Part shown: in pieces, positions 10,408 to 21,478 of the stretch
Position numbering within the stretch: position 1 is the first letter of the stretch
How the letters are laid out: each line of letters starts with the position of its first letter
DNA from: Megascapheus bottae
Lineage: Eukaryota > Chordata > Mammalia > Rodentia > Geomyidae
DNA: 64,000 nucleotides
Direction: 5' to 3'
Assembly: GCA_024803745.1 (NCBI GenBank)
Contig: JANJXV010000016.1
Coordinates: forward strand, 45,263,763 to 45,327,762
The notes under the pieces: model-generated
The model's database searches: none
Seen by the model: the letters and a program-made list of their open reading frames with translations, nothing else
What the model was told of the DNA's origin: nothing
Translations under genes and position numbers: made by a program

Positions 10408-12250
10408 ATTTGTGGCAATTTTGTCACACAAACGCTCTAAGCAACAGCACCTCTGCCTGCGGACAGGCCTGGGCTCTCCGGTCTGGGGTGGTCTCCGGCT
10501 CACCATGCCTAGCCACTGCTGTCCTTGGAGCTCTGAGCCGCTCCTGCCTGGGTCACAGCTCCCCCCACTGTGTTCCCGCCCCCGTGGCGAGTCGTTCCCC
10601 TGGGAAGGGCATTCCCTGCCCTGCCCTTGGGGCTCCTGATCTCCGCCCCAGTGCACAGGCCCAGCTCGGGCCCAGGACAAGCAGGCCGGCTTGTACAGCC
10701 CCATCCGGCCCCACCGGGGATGGCGCTGGGGACGGGGCAGGAGCCAGTCCAGGGATCAACGCTAACCCCAAGCTGGCAGTTCTGCTCCCGCCCTGCTGCC
10801 TGGCTTCCAGGAAATTCTTCCATATAGCTTTCCTCACTGAAATTAAAGACACGTCTCCACTCTGCTGTAAAGACCTAGTCCGCCGTTCATGCAGTGTTAC
10901 CACTCCAGTGTGACTGCCCCCCGTCACTGAGCTCTGCTGAGCCTCCTTCTCCAGGCCCTCCAGACACAGGGGAGACACAGGGGTGGTTGGGCAGCCAGAT
11001 TTCTTGGGGATTTCTGGGAGCCGTCCACGCCTCACGGGTGTGTCTGGACTGAGTGATGTGTGAGACGTTAGCAGACGGCAGACCCTGAAACCATGCTGAC
11101 CGAATGGAGACCGCACTGCAGACAGCCCTTGTTTCACTGCTCACACACCCTAGAGCTCGTGAGCTCCTGCTCACCACCCACCAGCCGCAGAGTCACCTCA
11201 CCCAGCCACACTCCTCCACACACTCCTCCACAGCCACACTGCCCGCTCCTGCATGCCCACCACCCCCACCCAGCCACTCATCCCCCCTCCTGGAGCTCCA
11301 CACCCCACCCCCAGACCCCACCCCACGACTGCTGGCGCTGCAGCCTGTCAGAACACCCTCTGGGGAACACCACCCTACAGAAGGCCAAGGGCGGTGCCTG
11401 GGGTCTCTAGAAAGACCTGCCACTGGCGCAAACATAAACACCGTCTCCAGGTTAACTCAGTCCTAAAACATAAAAATGAAACCAGCAAACGAGCTCCAGT
11501 CAGGCTTGGCTGGTGGCGTGGCAGAAGGCCTGTCCCAGGCCTGCCCTCGGCCAAGTTCTCTGTCCCCACCACTTCTCTCCTCTTCCATGGCCTCCTCTCC
11601 TCAGACGGGCATAAAACGCCTCCTAGTAAGTAAGGCCCCTCGCGTCTGGGCTGCCGCACTGGTGAGGGCCTGGGCTGCATGGCCGGCACAGTGGTTGGCT
11701 GGAAGGCTGTGCTGGCCCGCGCCTGCTTTCAATCCAGCCACCAGGGCTCGGATGCAGAGCACAGGCTCCTCTGGGGAGTGTGGGGAGGTGGGAATGGAAG
11801 AAAAGGAAGCGCAGAGGCAGGGGGAAGCTTGGGGCGCAGGGGGGGAACCACAAGTGCGAGGAGAAGGGGGATCAAATGAGGTCAGAAAGGCAGAGGAGAG
11901 TGGACAGGCTCCTTCCTGACACCGAGGCTGGGGGCAGGGGCAGACCAGGGGCCGAGACTCCACGACCACGTCCTCCGGGTGCCAGCACAGAGCCCGGCCG
12001 GGCTCCCTGCCACTGTGCAGGGCCCTGGTGCACACTGGGCGAGGGGGCCGTCCTGGCCGCACACCCCAGCCTGGCCCATCCTCGGGCTGTGCAGGTGGCC
12101 AGTGGCCCGTTCAAGACAGCTGTGAGGTCTGTGCACCTGCTCTGACACAGATTCCCTCCAGACAGGGGCATCCACTAGACAAGGGAGGCGGCAGACAGCG
12201 CCCTGGCTCCCCAAGGTGGAGTCCACAATCACAGGGCCTGCTCACGGGGG
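10408..12250. other. GC-rich single-copy DNA without recognised gene
   Basis: About 1.8 kb of GC-rich, CpG-poor sequence. Many overlapping open frames (up to 194 codons) occur on both strands, as expected by chance in GC-rich DNA. Their peptides are Pro/Ser/Gly/Arg-rich with no recognisable domain, and splice-flanked exons are not evident. The interval 11190-11340 is C/A-rich (CACTCCTCCACACACTCCTC), a weak degenerate repeat. Confidence 0.4.
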
Positions 12251-15200
12251 CCAGCAGAGGAGGAGCCAGCAGAGGAATCAGCAGAGGAGAGGACAGCAGA
12301 GAGGAGGACAGCAGAGGAGAGGACAGCAGAGGAGGGGACAGCACAGGAGGGTCAGCAGAGGAGAGGACAGCAGAGGAGGGTCAGCAGAGGAGAGGACAGC
12401 AGAGGAGAGAACAGCAGAGGAGGGTCAGCAGAGAGAGGACAGCAGAGGAGGGGACAGCAGAGGAGAGGACAGCAGAGGAGAGGACAGCAGAGGAGAGGAC
12501 AGCAGAGGAGGGTCAGCAGAGGAGGGAACAGCAGAGGAGAGGACAGCAGAGGAGGGGACAGCAGAGGAGGGAACAGCAGAGGAGGGTCAGCAGAGGAGAG
12601 GACAGCAGAGGAGGGTCAGCAGAGGAGAGGACAGCAGAGGAGAGGACAGCAGAGGAGAGGACAGCAGAGGAGAGGACAGCAGAGGAGGGTCAGCAGAGGA
12701 GAGGACAGCAGAGGAGAGGACAGCAGAGGAGGGTCCGCAGAGGAGAGGACAGCAGAGGAGGGACAGCAGAGGAGAGGACAGCAGAGGAGAGGACAGCAGA
12801 GGAGAGGACAGCAGAGGAGAGGACAGCAGAGGAGGGTCAGCAGAGGAGAGGACAGCAGAGGAGAGGACAGCAGAGGAGGGTCCGCAGAGGAGAGGACAGC
12901 AGAGGAGGGACAGCAGAGGAGAGGACAGCAGAGGAGAGGACAGCAGAGGAGAGGACAGCAGAGGAGAGGACAGCAGAGGAGGGTCAGCAGAGGAGAGGTC
13001 AGCAGAGGAGAGGACAGCAGAGGAGAGGTCAGCAGAGGAGAGGCCAGCAGAGGAGAGGACAGCAGAGGAGGGTCAGCAGAGGAGAGGACAGCAGAGGAGA
13101 GGACAGCAGAGGAGAGGACAGCAGAGGAGGGGACAGCACAGGAGGGTCAGCAGAGGAGAGGACAGCAGAGGAGAGGACAGCAGAGGAGAGGACAGCAGAG
13201 GAGGGGACAGCAGAGGAGAGGACAGCAGAGGAGGGTCAGCAGAGGAGAGGACAGCAGAGGAGGGTCAGCAGAGGAGAGGACAGCAGAGGAGAGGACAGCA
13301 GAGGAGAGGACAGCAGAGGAGGGGACAGCACAGGAGGGTCAGCAGAGGAGAGGACAGCAGAGGAGAGGACAGCAAGGAGGGTCAGCAGAGGAGAGGACAG
13401 CAGAGGAGAGGACAGCAGAGGAGGGTCAGCAGAGGAGGGTCAGCAGAGGAGAGGACAGCAGAGGAGAGGACAGCAAGGAGGGTCAGCAGAGGAGAGGACA
13501 GCAGAGGAGAGGACAGCAGAGGAGAGGTCAGCAGAGGAGAGGACAGCAGAGGAGAGGACAGCAGAGGAGGGGACAGCAGAGGAGAGGACAGCAGAGGAGA
13601 GGACAGCAGAGGAGGGTCAGCAGAGGAGAGGACAGCAGAGGAGAGGACAGCAGAGGAGGGTCAGCAGAGGAGAGGACAGCAGAGGAGAGGACAGCAGAGG
13701 AGGGTCAGCAGAGGAGAGGACAGCAGAGGAGAGGACAGCAGAGGAGGGGACAGCTGAGGAGGGGACAGCAGAGGAGAGGACAGCAGAGGAGGGGACAGCA
13801 GAGGAGAGGACAGCAGAGGAGGGTCAGCAGAGGAGAGGACAGCAGAGGAGGGGACAGCAGAGGAGAGGACAGCAGAGGAGGGTCAGCAGAGGAGAGGACA
13901 GCAGAGGAGAGGACAGCAGAGGAGGGTCAGCAGAGGAGGGGACAGCAGAGGAGGGGACAGCAGAGGAGAGGACAGCAGAGGAGGGTCAGCAGAGGAGAGT
14001 CAGCAGAGGAGAGGACAGCAGAGGAAAGGACAGCAGAGGAGAGGACAGCAGAGGAGAGGACAGCAGAGGAGGGTCAGCAGAGGAGAGGACAGCAGAGGAG
14101 AGGACAGCAGAGGAGGGGACAGCAGAGGAGGGTCAGCAGAGGAGAGGACAGCAGAGGAGAGGACAGCAGAGGAGAGGACAGCAGAGGAGAGGACAGCAGA
14201 GGAGGGGACAGCAGAGGAGAGGACAGCAGAGGAGAGGACAGCAGAGGAGGGTCAGCAGAGGAGAGGACAGCAGAGGAGAGGACAGCAGAGGAGGGTCAGC
14301 AGAGGAGAGGACAGCAGAAGAGAGGACAGCAGAGGAGGGTCAGCAGAGGAGAGGACAGCAGAGGAGAGGACAGCAGAGGAGAGGACAGCAGAGGAGAGGA
14401 CAGCAGAGGAGCGGACAGCAGAGGAGAGGACAGCAGAGGAGGGTCAGCAGAGGAGAGGACAGCAGAGGAGAGGACAGCAGAGGAGAGGACAGCAGAGGAG
14501 AGGTCAGCAGAGGAGAGGACAGCAGAGGAGAGGACAGCAGAGGAGGGGACAGCAAAGGAGAGGACAGCATAGGAGAGGACAGCAGAGGAGGGTCAGCAGA
14601 GGAGAGGACAGCAGAGGAGAGGACAGCAGAGGAGGGGACAGCAGAGGAGGGGACAGCAGAGGAGAGGACAGCAGAGGAGAGGACAGCAGAGGAGGGTCAG
14701 CAGAGGAGAGGACAGCAGAGGAGAGGACAGCAGAGGAGGGTCAGCAGAGGAGAGGACAGCAGAGGAGAGGACAGCAGAGGAGAGGACAGCAGAGGAGGGG
14801 ACAGCAGAGGAGAGGACAGCAGAGGAGAGGACAGCAGAGGAGAGGACAGCAGAGGAGAGGTCAGCAGAGGAGAGGACAGCAGAGGAGAGGACAGCAGAGG
14901 AGGGTCAGCAGAGGAGAGGACAGCAGAGGAGAGGACAGCAGAGGAGGGTCAGCAGAGGAGAGGACAGCAGAGGAGAGGACAGCAGAGGAGAGGACAGCAG
15001 AGGAGGGGACAGCAGAGGAGAGGACAGCAGAGGAGGGTCAGCAGAGGAGAGGACAGCAGAGGAGAGGACAGCAGAGGAGGGGACAGCAGAGGAGGGTCAG
15101 CAGAGGAGAGGACAGCAGAGGAGAGGACAGCAGAGGAGAGGACAGCAGAGGAGAGGACAGCAGAGGAGGGGACAGCAGAGGAGAGGACAGCAGAGGAGGG

Positions 15201-17932
15201 TCAGCAGAGGAGAGGACAGCAGAGGAGAGGACAGCAAGGAGGGTCAGCAGAGGAGAGGACAGCAGAGGAGAGGACAGCAGAGGAGGGTCAGCAGAGGAGG
15301 GTCAGCAGAGGAGAGGACAGCAGAGGAGAGGACAGCAAGGAGGGTCAGCAGAGGAGAGGACAGCAGAGGAGAGGACAGCAGAGGAGAGGTCAGCAGAGGA
15401 GAGGACAGCAGAGCAGGGGACAGCAGAGGAGAGGACAGCAGAGGAGGGTCAGCAGAGGAGAGGACAGCAGAGGAGAGGACAGCAGAGGAGGGTCAGCAGA
15501 GGAGAGGACAGCAGAGGAGGGGACAGCAGAGGAGAGGACAGCAGAGGAGGGTCAGCAGAGGAGAGGACAGCAGAGGAGGGTCAGCAGAGGAGGGGACAGC
15601 AGAGGAGGGGACAGCAGAGGAGGGGACAGCAGAGGAGAGGACAGCAGAGGAGGTTCAGCAGAGGAGAGTCAGCAGAGGAGAGGACAGCAGAGGAGAGGAC
15701 AGCAGAGGAGAGGACAGCAGAGGAGGGTCAGCAGAGGAGAGGACAGCAGAGGAGAGGACAGCAGAGGAGGGGACAGCAGAGGAGGGTCAGCAGAGGAGAG
15801 GACAGCAGAGGAGAGGACAGCAGAGGAGAGGACAGCAGAGGAGAGGACAGCAGAGGAGGGGACAGCAGAGGAGAGGACAGCAGAGGAGGGTCAGCAGAGG
15901 AGAGGACAGCAGAGGAGAGGACAGCAAGGAGGGTCAGCAGAGGAGAGGACAGCAGAGGAGAGGTCAGCAGAGGAGAGGACAGCAGAGGAGAGGACAGCAG
16001 AGGAGGGGACAGCAGAGGAGAGGACAGCAGAGGAGAGGACAGCAGAGGAGAGGACAGCAGAGGAGGGGACAGCAGAGGAGAGGACAGCAGAGGAGAGGAC
16101 AGCAGAGGAGGGTCAGCAGAGGAGAGGACAGCAGAGGAGAGGACAGCAGAGGAGGGTCAGCAGAGGAGGGTCAGCAGAGGAGAGGACAGCAGAGGAGAGG
16201 ACAGCAAGGAGGGTCAGCAGAGGAGAGGACAGCAGAGGAGAGGACAGCAGAGGAGAGGTCAGCAGAGGAGAGGACAGCAGAGGAGAGGACAGCAGAGGAG
16301 GGGACAGCAGAGGAGAGGACAGCAGAGGAGAGGACAGCAGAGGAGAGGACAGCAGAGGAGGGTCAGCAGAGGAGAGTCAGCAGAGGAGAGGACAGCAGAG
16401 GAGAGGACAGCAGAGGAGGGTCAGCAGAGGAGAGGACAGCAGAGGAGAGGACAGCAGAGGAGGGTCAGCAGAGGAGAGGACAGCAGAGGAGGGGACAGCA
16501 GAGGAGAGGACAGCAGAGGAGGGTCAGCAGAGGAGAGGACAGCAGAGGAGGGGACAGCAGAGGAGAGGACAGCAGAGGAGGGTCAGCAGAGGAGAGGACA
16601 GCAGAGGAGAGGACAGCAGAGGAGGGTCAGCAGAGGAGGGGACAGCAGAGGAGGGGACAGCAGAGGAGAGGACAGCAGAGGAGGGTCAGCAGAGGAGAGT
16701 CAGCAGAGGAGAGGACAGCAGAGGAGAGGACAGCAGAGGAGAGGACAGCAGAGGAGGGTCAGCAGAGGAGAGGACAGCAGAGGAGAGGACAGCAGAGGAG
16801 GGGACAGCAGAGGAGGGTCAGCAGAGGAGAGGACAGCAGAGGAGAGGACAGCAGAGGAGAGGACAGCAGAGGAGGGGACAGCAGAGGAGAGGACAGCAGA
16901 GGAGAGGACAGCAGAGGAGGGTCAGCAGAGGAGAGGACAGCAGAGGAGAGGACAGCAGAGGAGAGGACAGCAGAGGAGGGGACAGCAGAGGAGGGGACAG
17001 CAGAGGAGGGGACAGCAGAGGAGGGGACAGCAGAGGAGGGGACAGCAGAGGAGGGTCAGGAGAGGAGAGGACAGCAGAGGAGAGGACAGCAGAGGAGGGT
17101 CAGCAGAGGAGAGGACAGCAGAGGAGAGGACAGCAGAGGAGGGGACAGCAGAGGAGAGGACAGCAGAGGAGAGGACAGCAGAGGAGGGGACAGCAGAGGA
17201 GAGGTCAGCAGAGGAGAGGACAGCAGAGGAGAGGTCAGCAGAGGAGAGGACAGCAGAGGAGAGGACAGCAGAGGAGAGGTCAGCAGAGGAGAGGACAGCA
17301 GAGGAGAGGTCAGCAGAGGAGAGGACAGCAGAGGAGAGGACAGCAGAGGAGGGGACAGCAGAGGAGAGGACAGCATAGGAGAGGACAGCAGAGGAGGGTC
17401 AGCAGAGGAGAGGACAGCAGAGGAGGGTCAGCAGAGGAGGGTCAGCAGAGGAGAGGACAGCAGAGGAGAGGACAGCAGAGGAGGGGACAGCAGAGGAGAG
17501 GACAGCATAGGAGAGGACAGCAGAGGAGGGTCAGCAGAGGAGAGGACAGCAGAGGAGGGTCAGCAGAGGAGGGTCAGCAGAGGAGAGGACAGCAGAGGAG
17601 AGGACAGCAGAGGAGGGGACAGCAGAGGAGGGGACAGCATAGGAGAGGACAGCAGAGGAGGGTCAGCAGAGGAGAGGACAGCAGAGGAGAGGACAGCAGA
17701 GGAGAGGACAGCAGAGGAGAGGACAGCAGAGGAGAGGACAGCAGAGGAGGGTCAGCAGAGGAGAGGACAGCAGAGGAGAGGACAGCAGAGGAGAGGACAG
17801 CAGAGGAGAGGACAGCAGAGGAGAGGACAGCAGAGGAGGGTCAGCAGAGGAGAGGGCAGCAGAGGAGAGGACAGCAGAGGAGGGTCAGCAGAGGAGAGGA
17901 CAGCAGAGGAGGGTCAGCAGAGGTGGTGAATC
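12251..17932. repeat. 14/15-bp purine-rich minisatellite, about 385 units
   Basis: A 5.7-kb array mixes two main 15-bp units (AGCAGAGGAGAGGAC and AGCAGAGGAGGGGAC) with a 14-bp unit (AGCAGAGGAGGGTC). The + strand is about four-fifths purine. Each 14-bp unit shifts the frame by one base, yet one + frame stays open for 2,023 codons (12028-18099), because no unit makes a stop in any forward frame. The three frames read RGEDS, GQQRR and AEERT. Rare marker variants (AGCAAGG, CAGCATAGG, TCCGCAGAGG) recur at fixed spacings and reveal higher-order duplications of 101, 132 and 147 bp and about 1.86 kb. I do not regard the frame as a gene. Confidence 0.97.
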
Positions 17933-18255
17933 AGCTCCCTGGCCTGGTGAGCTCAGGCGTGCAGGGCTCTGGCGTTTGCCTGCATGGATCTGGACCCGGG
18001 TCCCGGGCCTGTTGTCCACCTCTGCACGTGTGTGAGGTTCCGCCTGTGGCTCCGTGCAGAGGAGGGGACACTGGAGACAAGGTGCTCGCTGCCCTCTGAG
18101 GACCCCATCTTCCCTGCCTTAACCTCAGGGCACACCTGTGCTTTTCAGGCAGAAACAGCACATGGAGGCATCACCTGAACAAGAAGGAGCCAGAGGCACC
18201 GAGGCCGTGAGGAAGACACAGCAAAGCAGGGCAGGTCAGCTGGACTGGACAGGGT
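17933..18255. other. single-copy spacer between two asymmetric arrays
   Basis: A unique 320-bp segment separates the purine-rich array from the pyrimidine-rich tract. It has no open frame with a recognisable domain and no RNA gene. It is the only complex sequence across about 6.9 kb and gives usable priming sites for typing the flanking arrays. Confidence 0.5.
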
Positions 18256-19128
18256 GCTGCTCCTCCTCCTTGTCCTCCTCCTCCTCCTCCTCTCCTCCTC
18301 CTCCTCTTCCTCCTCCCCCTCCCCCTCCTCCTCCTCCTCCTCCTATCCTCCTCCCCTCCCCCTCCTCCTCCCCCTCCTCCTTCTCCTCCTCTTCCCCCTC
18401 TTCTTCCTCCTCCCCCTCCTCTTCCTCCTCTTCCTCCTATCCTCCTCCTCCTAATCCTCCTCCTCCTCTTCCTCCTCCCCCTAATCCTTCTTCTCCTCCT
18501 ATCCTCCTCCTCCTCCTCTTCCTCCTCACCCTCCCCCTCCTCCTCCCCCTCCTCCTCCTAATCCTCCTCCTCCTCCTCTCCCTCCTCCTCCTAATCCTTC
18601 TCCTCCTCTCCCTCCTCCTCCTCTCCCTCCTCCTCCTCCTCCCCCTCTTCCTCCGCCTCCTCCTCTTCCTCCTCCTCCTTCTCCTCCTATCCTCCTCCTC
18701 TTCCTCCTAATCCTCCTCCTCCTCTTCCTCCTCCTCCTAATCCTTCTCCTCCTCTCCCTCCTCCTCCTCTTCCTATCCTCCTCCTCCTCCTCTTCCTCCT
18801 CCTCCTAATCCTTCTCCTCCTCCCCCTCTTCCTCCCTCTTCTCCTCCCCCTCCTCTTCCTCCTCCCCCTCCCCCTCCTCCTCCTCCTTCCCCTCCTCTTC
18901 CTCCTCCCCCTCCCCCCTCCTCCCCCTTCTCCCCCTCCCCCTTCTCCCCCTCTTCTTCCCCCTCCTCCTCCTCCTCTTCCTCCTATCCTCCTCCTCCTCC
19001 TCCTAATCCTCCTCCTCCTTTTCCTCTTCCTCCTCCTCCTAATCCTTTTCCTCCTCCCCCTCCTCCTCCTCCTCCTCCTATCCTCCTCCCCCTCCTCTTC
19101 CTCCTCCTCCTCTCCTCTTCCTCCTCAC
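18256..19128. repeat. TCC-rich polypyrimidine tract (about 870 bp)
   Basis: Nearly pure C/T on the + strand, made of TCC triplets with CTT and CCC variants and occasional CTAAT or CTAT interruptions. It is mirror-symmetric in composition, so it could adopt intramolecular triplex (H-DNA) under supercoiling. Open frames of Ser/Pro/Leu homopolymer type (190 codons from 18138) are compositional. Purines lie on the - strand, the opposite of the array ending at 17932. Confidence 0.95.
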
Positions 19129-19499
19129 CCCGTGCTTCCTGCAGAGCTGCTGGGAGCCCTGGTGGGGCCTGCAGGGGCCACGCTGTGAAGCCTGACCTGT
19201 GAAGTCCAGGTCCCCAGGACTCTGGAGCAGTGGGAGAGGCAGGCACATCACAGACCCCATTTTGTGGGTCTGGTCTAAGGTTTGTTTTCCATTCCTAAGA
19301 TTACTCTGCATCCATCACGTTTGATTTGGATGGAAGCAAAACCAATCATTTGTGCACAATGCCCTTGGTGTTAGGAAGCGAGGGCGAGTGGTAAATTAAA
19401 CGAGATTAAGCCTCCTATGGCTGCCTCAGCCTGAGTCACGGGCTCCACCACGGAGGAGTCACGCACGTCCCGCTCCGCGCGGAAAGTGTCTCCCTGAGC
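19129..19499. other. single-copy spacer
   Basis: Unique sequence with no gene signature. It passes from GC-rich flank into AT-rich DNA near 19270, and contains GAGTCACG twice (about 19434 and 19456) near the start of the AT-rich island. Confidence 0.35.
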
Positions 19500-20170
19500 G
19501 GGTAAACAGCACACTGTCTCTTTAACTGATTTGATTTTATTTCTTTTCTTCTCCTTTTTTTTAGTTTAAAGATTACATTTAATATCTATTTCCCAGCAGT
19601 GTACAAACTGACATCATCCCCTCATAAAAGCGGAATGCTTTGCTTTTTTAAGCTTCAAGCTGAATAACAAATTGCCACAGATGACAGCATAAAAGAATAA
19701 CAGAATGGAATCAAAAGGAAATTCATTGTCAACAGGAACCCCCTGCTGAGGAATTTCAATTTCATATATCTAATTATCCCTGTCAGTTGGAAGAACTGAC
19801 AAAAAGCATTCTTTGTTCTCCCGTTCTGCCTCCTGCTTCTCACTCTCAATTAATTCCGGCATACAAATATGACTAATTGTCTTTGCAGAGCTCGAGAGCT
19901 CAGTATATAAATGTTCACGTACTGAAAATGATTCGGAGAGTATTCATGCACCGATTTATGATATCTGAGCACAAAAGACATGCATAATTCAGGTGACCAT
20001 GCGCGTACCCTCCGAGCCCGCATTTCACAGATTAGGGCAGTCGCTCCCGTCCTTTTTCATATCTGCTTTGTGACAATAACTCACTTTGCACCTATTAAAA
20101 GAGGAAGCATTATGTGTCTGCGGTGGCTCAGTGAAATTACCAGGAGCCAGGTCAGCAGCATTTAAGTAAC
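19500..20170. promoter_or_regulatory. candidate conserved noncoding element, motif-dense
   Basis: About 670 bp of AT-rich, low-CpG, non-repetitive DNA, dense in developmental transcription-factor-like motifs: TCAATTAATTCC, ATATCTAATTATCC, GACTAATTGTC, GACATGCATAATTCAGG, CTTTGTG, GACAAT and GAGCTCGAGAGCTC. No frame longer than about 65 codons exists and none resembles a protein. This texture matches enhancers in gene deserts around developmental regulators. Orthology and activity are not shown here. Confidence 0.5.
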
Positions 20171-20459
20171 GTGTGGGCAGAGGAGGCCGGAGCGCGGGCT
20201 TGGGATTTCCCAACCCCAGCTGCACCTCCAGGTCCCCAGGTTGAAGCTGGAGTTTTGATTCCCTGTGAGGATGGGGACGGCTGGGAGACTGGCTGTGGTT
20301 TTTCGGTTCATTTGCTTGCTTGCTTGTTTGTAAGCATTCTCCTTTCCTTCGCTTTCTTTTGCTTTTTGTGGCTTGGTGTTTGTGGTTTGGGATTTGTTCC
20401 TAGGCTTTCTCGACGTTCTCGGCATATATTTTGGTTGATGTAGCTAATGGTTTCATTGT

Positions 20460-21000
20460 CTTCTCTGGTAAAAACAAGTAAAGATTTGTCTCAACCGTTT
20501 TAACTCTAGAAACTTTTCTTTAAACTCTTTGTGGCAACACCAAAATGTAAATGAATTCAGCACTCGGAGAGAAAGTAGCATTTAAGAGGACAAACATTTA
20601 CTCTGTACTTTACCAAAATCACATTCTTAATTATAATTTAAAGTCAACTCTAATTCAGAAGATGGAAGTTACAGTTTCATCCCAATTGTGACATTAGCCT
20701 GTTAGACCTACAATGCTGCCACCATTTATCTAACTGTTATCAGATAGGGCTAATTGATCGCTTGATCTAAGCATATATTTTATTACCATCTGGGATTCTT
20801 TTGTTGCAAAAAAAAAAAATTTAAGAATGCAGCCCGCTTTGGTCATAGCTCAGCAGCCTCGTTAAAGTTTAAAGAACGAGAGCTCTTCACCAACAAGTAG
20901 ACATTTTTTGGAGTCTAATCATATTGTCAAGGTTACTAATAAAAGACCAATATGACATTCTAAAGGGCTTAGTATAAATTACCAAAAAAAAGGACTTTGG
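20460..21000. promoter_or_regulatory. candidate conserved noncoding element with GATA cluster
   Basis: AT-rich unique DNA. At 20726-20748 three GATA-type sites lie within 25 bp (TTATCTAAC, GTTATC, AGATAGGG), followed by CTAATTGATCGCTTGATC, a homeodomain/TALE-like string. TTAATTATAATTTAAAG lies at about 20627. An A12 run at about 20808 is uninteresting. No coding potential is evident. Confidence 0.5.
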
Positions 21001-21334
21001 ATCAGTGAAAGAGATTTTTTTTGTAAATTGCTTCTCCTGAATCTTTTTTAGTGTGGGAACTTTCTAAAGCACACTTCGAGGTTGCTTTCATAAGGAATGC
21101 CGCGTTTCGTTGCTGAGCGGATCTCCGCTCAGCCATGCGTCTTCAGCCGCTGCTCAGCTGTGAGAAACAGTGCGCCTGCCAGGCCGTGCACCCCGGCCTC
21201 TGAGCCCCTCTGTCTGCCCACCGAGGCCCCTGCGTCCCCTGCCCCTGTACTTTCCACACCACCCACAGAGCACTAGCTGCAGGTTAGGTGGAGGTGATCC
21301 GGGCGAGCTTTCACTCTTTTCAGAAGAAAGATGA
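21001..21334. other. single-copy spacer
   Basis: Unique sequence moving from AT-rich to GC-rich. No gene, SINE or tandem repeat is recognised. Confidence 0.35.
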
Positions 21335-21440
21335 AGTTAGCTGGTGTGCTTTTGCCTGCCTGTAGCCCCGGTGCTCAGGAGCCAGAGGCAGAGAGACTAC
21401 AAAGCAGCCGGAACTCCATAGTAAAACCCTTCCTCAACAA
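21335..21440 (+). mobile_element. degenerate B1-type SINE
   Basis: TTAGCTGGTGTGCTTTTGCC, then TGTAGCCCCGGTGCTCAGGA and CAGAGGCAGAGAG, align in order with the rodent B1 consensus. ACAAAGCAGCCGGAACTCC and AAAACCCTTCCTCAA are the B1 3' half, with an internal deletion. The 3' end passes into a C/CA microsatellite. Confidence 0.65.
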
Positions 21441-21478
21441 CACACCCCCCCCCACACACACACACACACCCCCTCACC
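21439..21478. repeat. C9 plus (CA)n microsatellite
   Basis: A run of nine C followed by about ten CA units, directly at the 3' end of the B1 fragment. It probably derives from the SINE tail. Confidence 0.85.

Noticed and set aside
12028..18099. 2,023-codon + strand open frame as a giant protein gene
   Set aside because: It is almost wholly the 14/15-bp array, in which no forward frame can contain a stop. Frame-shifting units are freely mixed, and no domain, splice or promoter evidence exists.
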